From: Geodermatophilaceae bacterium
GTDB taxonomy: Bacteria; Actinomycetota; Actinomycetes; Mycobacteriales; Geodermatophilaceae
Direction of reading: 5' to 3'
Assembly (NCBI GenBank): GCA_013811975.1
Contig: JACCUF010000230.1
Span: 1 to 14,022, forward strand
DNA: 14,022 bases
The notes below the pieces were generated by a model. It did not search any database and was not told the origin of the DNA. It saw only the letters and a program-made list of their open reading frames with translations. Position numbers and translations under genes: made by a program. This document shows, piece by piece, positions 5,995-12,830 of this stretch (the stretch's first letter is position 1; every line of letters begins with the position of its first letter).

Positions 5995-7500
5995 TCATAG
6001 TTCGACGCCGAGCCGTTGGGCGATCATGGCCTTCACCGATGCGGCGTCGGCCTGACCGCGGGTGGCCTTCATGACCGACCCGAGCAGCACGCCCACAGCG
6101 GCGACCTTTCCGCTCCGGATCTTGGCGACGACTTCGGGGTTGTCGGCGATCGCGTTGTCCACGGCCGAGTCCAGAGCTCCGGTGTCGCTTACCACCGCCA
6201 GGCCACGGGAGGCGACTACCGCTTCCGGCTCGCCTTCGCCCGCGAGAACCCCATCGAGCACCTGGCGCGCCAGCCGATCGTTGACCTTCCCGTCGGCCAC
6301 CAACCGTGCCAGCCCCGCCACCTGCGCCGGTGTGATCGCCAACTCGGCCAGCTCGACATCCTCGGCGTTGGCCCGGCGGGCGAGATCGCCGAGCCACCAC
6401 TTGCGGGCATCAGCAGCCGACGCGCCGGCCGCGACCGTCTCGGCGAACAGTTGCAGCGCACCGGTGTTCACCAGCCAGGACATTTCGTCATCGGACAGGC
6501 CCAGCTCGGCCTGCCGGCGACCCCGCTTGACGGAAGGGGAATCCGGAAGCGCTGCCCGCAGCTCCTCGACCCAAGCAGGGTCGGGAGCCACCGGGACGAG
6601 ATCGGGCTCGGGGAAGTACCGGTAGTCGGTTGCCTCCTCCTTGCTCCGTCCCGACGTCGTCGAGGAGGTGTCCTCATGGAAGTGCCGAGTCTCCTGAACG
6701 ATCCGGCCACCCTCGTCGAGCACCTGCGACTGCCGGATCATCTCCGAGCGGACCGCGCGCTCGACTGACCGCAGCGAGTTGACGTTCTTCGTCTCGGTCC
6801 GAGTGCCCCACGCAGCAGCGCCTTTGGGTGCCAACGATGTGTTCACATCGCAACGCATCGAGCCCTGCTCCATCCGGACGTCGGAAACGTCGAGCCCGCG
6901 CAACAGCTCTCGGAGTTCGGTGACGTACGCACGCGCCACGACGGGCGCCAACGACCCGGTCCCCGCTATCGGCTTGGTGACGATCTCAACCAACGGAATG
7001 CCAGCCCGGTTGTAGTCCACCAGGGAGTGGTCGGCCCCTTGGATCCGACCGGTCGCGCCTCCGACGTGCAGGCTCTTACCGGTGTCCTCCTCGAGGTGCA
7101 CCCGCTCTATCTCGACCCGGAACTGCTCGCTGTCGACCATGACATCGAGGTAGCCGTCGGTACACAACGGCTCGTCGTACTGGCTGATCTGGAAGTCCTT
7201 GGGCATGTCCGGATAAAAGTAGTTCTTCCGGGCGAATCGGCACCATGTGGCAATCGTGGCGTTCAGCGCCAACCCGATCCGGATGGTGTACTCGATCGCC
7301 TTCACGTTCACGACCGGAAGCGCACCTGGAAGCCCGAGACAGACCGGACAGGTCTGGGTATTGGGCTCAGCCCCGAACTCGGTCGGGCAGCCACAGAACA
7401 TCTTCGACATCGTGCCGAGTTCGACGTGGGTCTCGAGGCCGATCACCGGGTCGTACCGGGCAGTGACGTCGTCCACGGTGATCTCGGACGTCGTTGTCAC
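5995..7500 (-). CDS. gatB: aspartyl/glutamyl-tRNA(Asn/Gln) amidotransferase subunit B
   Basis: GatB has 501 residues. It is the kinase/tRNA-binding subunit of GatCAB, which phosphorylates mischarged Asp-tRNA(Asn) or Glu-tRNA(Gln) and transfers ammonia from GatA. Visible signatures are the cradle-domain start YDPVIGLETHVEL, a C-x-C...C-x2-C cluster (Cys36, 38, 51 and 54), PVCLGLPGALPVVN, the hallmark NYFYPDMPKDFQISQY, and ADHSLVDYNRAGIPLVEIVT. The C-terminal YqeY-like tRNA-recruiting domain occupies about the last 150 residues. I chose GTG 7500 over TTG 7527 because GGAGG (7509-7505) precedes it by 4 nt and the longer version would place that site inside the gene. It lies 40 nt downstream of the small membrane-protein gene and 463 nt from gatA. 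Its presence implies that Asn-tRNA and/or Gln-tRNA is made by the indirect route. Confidence 0.97.
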   Translation of the reverse strand: MTTTSEITVDDVTARYDPVIGLETHVELGTMSKMFCGCPTEFGAEPNTQTCPVCLGLPGALPVVNVKAIEYTIRIGLALNATIATWCRFARKNYFYPDMPKDFQISQYDEPLCTDGYLDVMVDSEQFRVEIERVHLEEDTGKSLHVGGATGRIQGADHSLVDYNRAGIPLVEIVTKPIAGTGSLAPVVARAYVTELRELLRGLDVSDVRMEQGSMRCDVNTSLAPKGAAAWGTRTETKNVNSLRSVERAVRSEMIRQSQVLDEGGRIVQETRHFHEDTSSTTSGRSKEEATDYRYFPEPDLVPVAPDPAWVEELRAALPDSPSVKRGRRQAELGLSDDEMSWLVNTGALQLFAETVAAGASAADARKWWLGDLARRANAEDVELAELAITPAQVAGLARLVADGKVNDRLARQVLDGVLAGEGEPEAVVASRGLAVVSDTGALDSAVDNAIADNPEVVAKIRSGKVAAVGVLLGSVMKATRGQADAASVKAMIAQRLGVEL

Positions 7501-7540
7501 AACGCCTCCGTGATACCGGTGCGACAAATGGCAGCCGCGC

Positions 7541-7855
7541 TCAAGTCCGGGGATGCCTCACGAACAGGTCCCAGAACCAATAACCCGACAGGCCGGTGTA
7601 CACGGTGAACAGAACACGAAACAGCCAGTCGAAGTTCCACAGGTACCCGGTGATCGACAGCAGTACCAGCATCAGCGCGCCTCCGACCATGCGCTGGACG
7701 AGCAGTTCTCGCGGGGTCGGAAGTTCGGGCTGGATCTGCGCCGCGGTCGTCGAATACGCCGGGGGCGCCGGCAGGGAAGGCAGCGGCGGTACGTGCGAGC
7801 CGGACGGGGGCACGGCCGGTGAATCGGGGTCGTACTCGGTCCACTGTCCGGTCAA
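7541..7855 (-). CDS. small proline-rich membrane protein with two transmembrane helices, function unknown
   Basis: The protein has 104 residues and starts at TTG 7855, supported by a strong GGGAGG (7868-7863) 7 nt upstream. Residues 1-48 are a Pro-rich, low-complexity, probably disordered segment (SPAVPP, PPLPSLPAPP). Two hydrophobic helices follow at about 56-73 (MVGGALMLVLLSITGYLW) and 77-97 (DWLFRVLFTVYTGLSGYWFWD). Basic residues before the first helix (REL..QR) and after the second (VRHPRT) suggest a hairpin with both ends in the cytoplasm. It lies between gatA and gatB on the same strand and is probably co-transcribed with gatB from the internal promoter at 7897. No domain is recognised and no role in tRNA amidation is implied. 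Confidence 0.8.
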   Translation of the reverse strand: MTGQWTEYDPDSPAVPPSGSHVPPLPSLPAPPAYSTTAAQIQPELPTPRELLVQRMVGGALMLVLLSITGYLWNFDWLFRVLFTVYTGLSGYWFWDLFVRHPRT

Positions 7856-7896
7856 GCGAATTCCTCCCTAGCTCGTTCGCCCGCGGTGTGAAGTTC

Positions 7897-7902
7897 ATTC
7901 TA
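7897..7902 (-). promoter_or_regulatory. putative internal promoter upstream of the small membrane gene and gatB
   Basis: The minus strand carries TAGAAT, one of the best -10 hexamers in the window, in the 108-nt gap after gatA. The predicted start is near 7890, giving a leader of about 35 nt that contains the GGGAGG ribosome-binding site. No good -35 element is spaced 16-18 nt upstream. Confidence 0.45.
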
Positions 7903-7963
7903 CGTCTGATCCGGTGCCGGACGAGCCGCAGGTCAGACATGCCATGGTTGACAACGCGATCAG

Positions 7964-9481
7964 TCATCGGATCGGGATCTCATGCAGCAGTGGATGTCCG
8001 CGACGGGCATCCAGCGCGGATTCGACCGCAGCCGCCACCCGGTAACAGCGATCGTCTGCCAGCGCTGGAGCCATTATCTGCAACCCCACCGGTAGCCCAT
8101 CGGACAGACCCGAAGGCACCGAGATCGCCGGCGTCCCGGCCAGGCTCGCGGGCAGCGTGCACAGGTCCGCGGCGTACATCGCGAGCGGGTTATCGGTGCG
8201 AGCCCCCAACGGGAAGGCCACGGTTGGCGTGCTCGGCGAGACCAGGACGTCGGCAGCTCCGAAGGCGGCAGCGAAGTCGCGACTGATCAACGTACGGACC
8301 TTCTGCGCCTGACCGTAGTACGCCTCGTAATAACCACTCGACAAAGCATAGGTTCCAATCATGATGCGACGCTTGACTTCTGGGCCGAAACCAGCCTGCC
8401 GGGTCAGCGCCATCACTTCATCGAGACCTCGTACGCCGTCATCGCCGACCCGCAAGCCGTATCGGACGGCGTCGAAGCGAGCCAGATTGGAGGACGCCTC
8501 ACTGGGAGCTATCAGGTAGTAGGCGGCCAACGCGTACCCGAAGTGCGGGCAGGAGACCTCGACGATCTCGGCGCCCAGCCCCGCCATCACCTCGACGGCT
8601 TCACCCACACTCGTCAGCACCCCGGGCTCGTACCCGTCAGCGAAACCATGACCGCCGAGTTCACGGACGACCCCGACGCGAAGACCGGTCAGATCACCGC
8701 TGGCACCAGCACGGGCCGCAGCGACGACCGGCGGGACGGGCGCCGGAATCGATGTCGAGTCGGACAGGTCGTGTCCGGCGATCGTTTCGTGCAGCAGCGC
8801 GGTGTCGAGGACCGTACGCCCGAATGGCCCTGCCTGATCCAGGCTGGAGGAGAACGCGATCAGGCCGTACCGGCTGACTCCCCCATACGTGGGTTTGTGC
8901 CCGACCAGGCCGGTGACCGCAGCGGGCTGCCGGATCGACCCGCCGGTGTCGGTGCCGATACCCAGCGGCGCCAGACCCCCGGCGACGGCCGCGCTGGACC
9001 CCCCCGAGGACCCACCGGGGATCCGATCGAGATCCCATGGATTGTGCGACGGCCCGAATCCGGAGTTCTCCGTGGAGGACCCCATCGCGAACTCATCCAT
9101 GTTGGTCTTGCCGAGAATCACGATCCCGGCCGCTTTGATCCGGGCCGTTATCGTGGCGTCGTACGGCGGAATCCAGCCGACCAGGATCTTGGAGCCGCTG
9201 GTGGTCTCCAACCCCCTGGTGACCACGACGTCCTTCAGCGCCAGCGGAACGCCGGCCAATGGTCCCAGAGATTCACCCGCGGCACGCTGGTCATCAACGG
9301 CCTTGGCCGATGCCAGCGCACCGTCGGTGTCCACGCGCAAAAAGGCGTGCAACGCGCCGTCGTCGGAGGCAATCCGGTCCAGGTGCGCCTGGGTCACCTC
9401 GACTGCGCTGACCTCACCCGCGGCGATCAATGCAGCGATCTCGACGGCCGTACCGGAGGTCAGGGAGCTGCTGGCGGTCAT
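7964..9481 (-). CDS. gatA: aspartyl/glutamyl-tRNA(Asn/Gln) amidotransferase subunit A
   Basis: GatA has 505 residues. It is the glutaminase/amidase subunit of GatCAB that releases ammonia from glutamine and channels it to GatB. The amidase-signature triad is intact: Lys83 (LALKDV), cis-Ser158 (GGSSGGSS, 156-163) and nucleophile Ser182 (GIGTDTGGSIRQPA). Spacing between the three agrees with GatA enzymes of known structure. Further family sequence is NMDEFAMGSSTENS (127-140). The start is ATG 9481, overlapping the gatC stop by ATGA (9481-9478), which indicates translational coupling. The longer open frame to 9568 runs inside gatC and lacks family resemblance. gatC and gatA form one unit; gatB follows after an inserted membrane gene. 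Confidence 0.97.
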   Translation of the reverse strand: MTASSSLTSGTAVEIAALIAAGEVSAVEVTQAHLDRIASDDGALHAFLRVDTDGALASAKAVDDQRAAGESLGPLAGVPLALKDVVVTRGLETTSGSKILVGWIPPYDATITARIKAAGIVILGKTNMDEFAMGSSTENSGFGPSHNPWDLDRIPGGSSGGSSAAVAGGLAPLGIGTDTGGSIRQPAAVTGLVGHKPTYGGVSRYGLIAFSSSLDQAGPFGRTVLDTALLHETIAGHDLSDSTSIPAPVPPVVAAARAGASGDLTGLRVGVVRELGGHGFADGYEPGVLTSVGEAVEVMAGLGAEIVEVSCPHFGYALAAYYLIAPSEASSNLARFDAVRYGLRVGDDGVRGLDEVMALTRQAGFGPEVKRRIMIGTYALSSGYYEAYYGQAQKVRTLISRDFAAAFGAADVLVSPSTPTVAFPLGARTDNPLAMYAADLCTLPASLAGTPAISVPSGLSDGLPVGLQIMAPALADDRCYRVAAAVESALDARRGHPLLHEIPIR

Positions 9482-9777
9482 GCCGGCTCGTTCAGGATGC
9501 GAGGCACCCGGAAGCGACCACCCTGCGCGGCCGGAGCCGCCGCCAGGACCTCGTCGGGATGCAGGCATGGTCCCAGCGCGTCTGGACGGGTGATGTTGGT
9601 CAACGGGACGGCGTGCGTCGTCGGCGGGATGTCGTCTGCGGCGACGTCGGCAACGTGGGCGACCGAGGAGAGGATGACATCGAGCTGTCCGGCGAACAGG
9701 TCGAGTTCCTCATCGGTGACCGCCAGCCGCGCAAGATGTGCCAGGTGGGCCACATCGTCGCGGGACAGTGCAGTCAT
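9478..9777 (-). CDS. gatC: aspartyl/glutamyl-tRNA(Asn/Gln) amidotransferase subunit C
   Basis: GatC has 99 residues, the usual length. It wraps around the GatA-GatB interface and stabilises the complex. The N-terminal helix pair is typical (LSRDDVAHLAHLARLAVTDEELDLFAGQLDVIL), followed by a Pro-containing extended segment and the C-terminal GGRFRVPRIL characteristic of GatC. ATG 9777 is the only possible start: in this frame a TGA at 9804-9802 lies upstream with no other start codon between. No Shine-Dalgarno sequence precedes it. Instead a five-codon frame ends in TGA overlapping its ATG, so initiation probably depends on coupling. Confidence 0.95.
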   Translation of the reverse strand: MTALSRDDVAHLAHLARLAVTDEELDLFAGQLDVILSSVAHVADVAADDIPPTTHAVPLTNITRPDALGPCLHPDEVLAAAPAAQGGRFRVPRILNEPA

Positions 9778-9791
9778 GCGGTGGCACTCAT
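9774..9791 (-). CDS. five-codon mini-frame coupled to gatC
   Basis: ATG 9791 begins a frame reading MSATA and stopping at TGA 9776-9774, which overlaps the gatC ATG (ATGA, 9777-9774). Its own ATG overlaps the stop of the upstream mini-frame in the same way. It is too short to yield a functional product; any role would be in ribosome delivery. It may simply be a by-product of the short tandem repeat in which it lies. Confidence 0.35.
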   Translation of the reverse strand: MSATA

Positions 9792-9801
9792 GCGGTGGCG
9801 G
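9776..9801 (-). repeat. short tandem repeat at the gatC start
   Basis: On the minus strand GCCACCGCATGA occurs twice, 14 nt apart (9799-9788 and 9785-9774), with the second copy providing the first bases of gatC. Because 14 is not a multiple of three, each copy puts its ATG in a new frame, which produces the chain of overlapping stop and start codons. Confidence 0.6.
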
Positions 9802-9820
9802 TCATTGCGATGACGGTCAT
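9788..9820 (-). CDS. ten-codon mini-frame (leader) upstream of gatC
   Basis: ATG 9820 begins MTVIAMTATA followed by TGA 9790-9788, which overlaps the ATG of the next mini-frame. The only purine-rich ribosome-binding sequence of the gatC leader, GAGGAG (9837-9832), lies 11 nt before this ATG, a slightly long but usable distance. Ribosomes could therefore load here and be passed down by successive ATGA overlaps to gatC and gatA. Confidence 0.35.
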   Translation of the reverse strand: MTVIAMTATA

Positions 9821-9888
9821 GCAGGGGTGAGCTCCTCGAGAGCGGATGGACGGGCCGCCGCGAAGGTCCGCGGGCAGCTTGGACGGGA

Positions 9889-9903
9889 GGAGTTTATAAC
9901 TCC
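9889..9903. promoter_or_regulatory. A/T-rich inverted repeat in the gatC / ACT-protein intergenic region
   Basis: GGAGTT and AACTCC flank a TAT centre, giving 6-bp arms. This is the only A/T-rich patch in the 173-nt divergent region (9778-9950) and contains TATAAC on plus and TATAAA on minus, either of which could serve as a -10 element. It could be the gatC promoter (start near 9886, leader about 65 nt), an operator, or both. No convincing -35 is present. The rest of the region holds the mini-frames and a weak 5-bp hairpin (9858-9873). Confidence 0.35.
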
Positions 9904-9950
9904 GCGTCATCACACGCCCGACACATTCGTCTGGCACTGTTGCCCCTGCC

Positions 9951-10628
9951 ATGTCCTACCTCTTGAGAGTCGTCGTACCGGATCGTCCCGGCATGCTCGG
10001 GGCACTGGCGACATCCCTGGGTGCCAGTGGTGCGGACATCGTCAGCATCGACGTGGTGCATCGTTCCAACGGCGTGGCCGTCGACGACATCGTTGTCGAA
10101 TTGGCTCCCGGCGGCCTTCCGGACGGCCTGATCACTGCTGCCCGGTTGATCGACGGTGTGTCCGTGGAGTCGCTGCGCCCGTTCTCCGGAACGCTGGACA
10201 CCCATCGTGAACTGGTGCTGGTCGAAGCGCTGGCCGGTAGCGGCCCAGGGGTTGCGCAGTTGCTGGCCGACGAACTGCCCCGGATCTTTCGGGCCAGTTG
10301 GGCGTTGCTGGTCGGCTGCCCGCCGCCGTACGACGGAACCTCGAGAGTGATCGCGTCCAGTTCGGCAGCCCCGGAAGTCGTCGAAACCGAGGTGGAGAAG
10401 TTCCCTTGGTGCCCGATGAAGTCCCCGACCTTGCTCGACCCGGAGGCCGACGGCGTGCCGCCGATCTTCGCCCTCCTCGGTACCCAGGTCATGGGTGCCC
10501 CGATGGGCGACTCGCGTCAGGTAGTTCTGGTCGGCCGAGCCGGGGGGCCCCCGTTCCTCCGCTCGGAGCTGCTCCGCCTTGCCCACCTGATTGGGATCGC
10601 GACCACCGTGTCCGCGATCAACGCCTGA
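9951..10628 (+). CDS. ACT-domain-containing conserved protein
   Basis: The protein has 225 residues. The N-terminal region (about 3-75) is an ACT-type ligand-binding domain: LLRVVVPDRPGMLGALATSLGASGADIVSIDV has the strand-turn-helix pattern with the D-R-P-G-ML turn at 11-16. The remaining 150 residues form a conserved extension with no recognised catalytic motif (FPWCPMKSPTLL near 150-161, LLRLAHLIGIATTVSAINA at the end). It resembles the mycobacterial ACT-domain protein encoded between gatC and ligA. Such domains usually sense amino acids, so an allosteric or regulatory role is inferred, not shown. There is no signal peptide. No Shine-Dalgarno sequence precedes ATG 9951, and CACTGT 10 nt upstream is a weak -10 candidate, so a very short or absent leader is likely. 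It converges with ligA, leaving 12 nt. Confidence 0.88.
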   Translation: MSYLLRVVVPDRPGMLGALATSLGASGADIVSIDVVHRSNGVAVDDIVVELAPGGLPDGLITAARLIDGVSVESLRPFSGTLDTHRELVLVEALAGSGPGVAQLLADELPRIFRASWALLVGCPPPYDGTSRVIASSSAAPEVVETEVEKFPWCPMKSPTLLDPEADGVPPIFALLGTQVMGAPMGDSRQVVLVGRAGGPPFLRSELLRLAHLIGIATTVSAINA

Positions 10629-10640
10629 GCGCAAACCGGG

Positions 10641-12749
10641 TCAGGCCGAGCCGGTGGTAGCCACCTCGGATGCTGCTTGTCGTCCCCGATCGAGCAGGAT
10701 CTGGAAGCCGGCCTCGTCGAGCATCGGGATCTTGAGTGCGTTGGCTCTGTCGTACTTCGAGCCCCCAGGATTGTCCCCGGCGATGACGAAATCAGTCTTC
10801 TTCGACACCGAGCCGGTGACCTTGCCCCCCAAGGCTTGTACGGCCTCGGTCGCGGAGTCCCGGCTGTAGTTCTCCAGCGACCCGGTGACCACCACGGTGA
10901 GGCCATCGAGCGGGCGCGGCCCCTCGTCGGTCCGCTGCTCGGCCAGCCGTACGCCGGCCGCCCGCCATTTCTCCACGACCTCGCGGTGCCAGTCGACGGC
11001 GAACCACTCAACCACCGCCCGTGCGATGGTCGGCCCGACTCCATCCGCGGCGGCCAGCTGTTCCTCCGAGGCCCCGGCGATGGAATCGATCGAGCCGAAC
11101 TCCCGCGCCAATGCCTGAGCTGCCGTCGGGCCGACATGACGGATCGAAAAACCGACCAAAACCCTCCACAGTGGTCGGTCCTTGGCCGTCTCGAGATTGC
11201 CCAGCAGCTTGGCGCCGTTGGCCGACAACGCGCCGTCCTTCTTGGTGAACAACGGGCAGCGGCTCAGCTGCTCCTCGTCCAGGCCGAAGATGTCGCCCTC
11301 GTCTTTGACCAGGCCCGCCTCCAGGAGCGCGACCGCCGCTTCGTACCCGAGCACCTCGATGTCGAAGGCACCTCGACCCGCGACATGGAAGATCCGCTCT
11401 CGCAGTTGCGCTGGACAGGAGCGCGCGTTTGGACACCGAATGTCGGCATCACCCTCTTTCTGCGGAGCCAGCGTGGTGCCGCACCCCGGGCACTCGCTCG
11501 GCATCTCGAAGGCCAGCTCGGATCCGTCACGCATGGCTACGATGGGTCCGAGGATCTCGGGGATCACGTCACCCGCCTTGCGCAGGACCACGGTGTCGCC
11601 GATCAGCACACCCTTGCGGGCAACCTCCGAGGCGTTGTGCAGGGTGGCCATGCTCACCGTGGAACCTGCGACCAGCACCGGCTGCATGACGCCGTACGGC
11701 GTGACCCGTCCCGTCCGGCCCACGTTTACCCGGATGTCGAGCAGCTTGGTGTTGACCTCTTCCGGTGGGTATTTGAACGCGATCGCCCACCGCGGTGCGC
11801 GACTGGTCGATCCCAGCCGCCGCTGCAGCACGATGTCGTCGATCTTGACGACGACCCCGTCGATCTCGTGCTCGACGCTGTGCCGGTCCTCGCTGTAACG
11901 CCGGATGTAGTCGCGTACACCGGCCAGGTCGGGAAACGTTTCGTACCGATGGCTGGTCGGCAGGCCCCAGGACTCGAGCACAACGTAGGACTCCGACTGC
12001 CGGGTGAACTCGAACCCCCGCTGTCTACCGACACCGTGCAGCAACAGGCGAAGTGGTCGACTCGCGGTGACCTTGGGGTCTTTCTGCCGCAGCGACCCTG
12101 CCGCTGCGTTTCGGGGATTGGCAAACGGCGCCTTGCCTGCCGCGACCAGGCTCTCGTTGAGCTGGCGGAAGCCCTCGACGGGGAAGAAGACTTCGCCGCG
12201 TACCTCGATCAGCTCGGGGATGTGCTCACCCGTCAGGGTGCTCGGTACGTCGTCCAGGGTCTTCACGTTGGCGGTGACGTCCTCACCGGTACGGCCATCT
12301 CCTCGGGTCGCGGCTCGTACCAGCCGGCCGTTCTCATAGACAAGTGCGATCGCCAGACCGTCGATCTTGAGCTCGCAGAGGTAGGTCGGGTCCGTTGCAC
12401 CCTCACGCTCGGCACGGGCTGCCCAGGAGGCGAGCTCGTCCTCGGTGAAGGCGTTGTCCAAGCTCTGCATCCGCTCGAGGTGCTCGACCGGGGTGAACAG
12501 CGTGGAGTAGACCGCTCCCACCTTCTGGGTCGGCGAATCCGGGGTGACCAGGCCCGGATGGGCCCCCTCGATCTCGCGGAGCTCGGCCATCAGTAGGTCG
12601 TACTCGCCGTCACTTATCGTCGGCGCATCGGTTACGTGATAACGGAACAGGTGCTCGTCCAGATCCCGCACGAGTTCCGCGTGCTCGGCCCGGATCTCGG
12701 CCGGTATCTCATCGCTGGACGGGGTTACCGCGCCGTCCGGAGTAGCCAC
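10641..12749 (-). CDS. ligA: NAD-dependent DNA ligase
   Basis: LigA has 702 residues from GTG 12749. It seals nicks during replication and repair using NAD+. Domain order is complete: Ia NAD-binding segment (RYHVTDAPTISDGEYD, about 36-51); adenylation domain with the lysine nucleophile Lys128 in CELKIDGLA and TRGDGRTGEDVT following; OB fold (NVGRTGRVTPYGVMQPV, about 342-358); four-cysteine zinc finger (Cys420, 423, 439 and 445); helix-hairpin-helix repeats (about 460-585); and C-terminal BRCT domain (about 611-688, LDGLTVVVTGSLENYSR). Length is normal for the family. A TTG at 12755 is also in frame, but a TANNNT hexamer 6 nt before GTG 12749 favours leaderless start there. Gene order MetE-like, ligA is as in mycobacteria. 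Confidence 0.97.
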   Translation of the reverse strand: MATPDGAVTPSSDEIPAEIRAEHAELVRDLDEHLFRYHVTDAPTISDGEYDLLMAELREIEGAHPGLVTPDSPTQKVGAVYSTLFTPVEHLERMQSLDNAFTEDELASWAARAEREGATDPTYLCELKIDGLAIALVYENGRLVRAATRGDGRTGEDVTANVKTLDDVPSTLTGEHIPELIEVRGEVFFPVEGFRQLNESLVAAGKAPFANPRNAAAGSLRQKDPKVTASRPLRLLLHGVGRQRGFEFTRQSESYVVLESWGLPTSHRYETFPDLAGVRDYIRRYSEDRHSVEHEIDGVVVKIDDIVLQRRLGSTSRAPRWAIAFKYPPEEVNTKLLDIRVNVGRTGRVTPYGVMQPVLVAGSTVSMATLHNASEVARKGVLIGDTVVLRKAGDVIPEILGPIVAMRDGSELAFEMPSECPGCGTTLAPQKEGDADIRCPNARSCPAQLRERIFHVAGRGAFDIEVLGYEAAVALLEAGLVKDEGDIFGLDEEQLSRCPLFTKKDGALSANGAKLLGNLETAKDRPLWRVLVGFSIRHVGPTAAQALAREFGSIDSIAGASEEQLAAADGVGPTIARAVVEWFAVDWHREVVEKWRAAGVRLAEQRTDEGPRPLDGLTVVVTGSLENYSRDSATEAVQALGGKVTGSVSKKTDFVIAGDNPGGSKYDRANALKIPMLDEAGFQILLDRGRQAASEVATTGSA

Positions 12750-12755
12750 GGCCAA

Positions 12756-12761
12756 ACGCTA
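12756..12761 (-). promoter_or_regulatory. -10 hexamer for a leaderless ligA mRNA
   Basis: The minus strand reads TAGCGT, followed by exactly 6 nt and then GTG 12749. This is the same geometry as at the LppZ-like gene, placing +1 on the start codon. No Shine-Dalgarno sequence lies at a usable distance; the GGGGAGGGG run is about 30 nt upstream. Confidence 0.5.
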
Positions 12762-12784
12762 TCCGCCCGCTACGACCGTTGCCC

Positions 12785-12822
12785 CCTCCCCGTTAGTTCC
12801 CGCACGAAATCGGGCGGGGAGG
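12785..12822 (-). terminator. possible G/C-rich hairpin between the MetE-like gene and ligA
   Basis: CCTCCCCG (12785-12792) and CGGGGAGG (12815-12822) are perfect 8-bp inverted copies. An inner CCCG/CGGG pair (12799-12802, 12811-12814) stacks next to the outer stem. It lies 8 nt after the MetE-like stop and upstream of the ligA promoter, where a terminator would be expected. No T-run follows. Confidence 0.35.
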
Positions 12823-12830
12823 CGGGGCCA

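Noticed and set aside
9482..9568. N-terminal extension of gatA
   Set aside because: It lies within gatC, is Gly/Arg/Pro-rich, and the ATG at 9481 has the classical ATGA overlap and family-like N-terminus.
8543..10210. 555-codon plus-strand open frame across gatA, gatC and the intergenic region
   Set aside because: Antisense to genes with unmistakable GatA and GatC motifs. The translation is Arg/Gly/Ser/His-rich low-quality sequence and crosses the start of the ACT-domain gene.
10677..12596. 639-codon plus-strand open frame opposite ligA
   Set aside because: Long antisense frames are common in high-GC genes. ligA on the other strand has complete domains and catalytic residues, while this translation has no family features.
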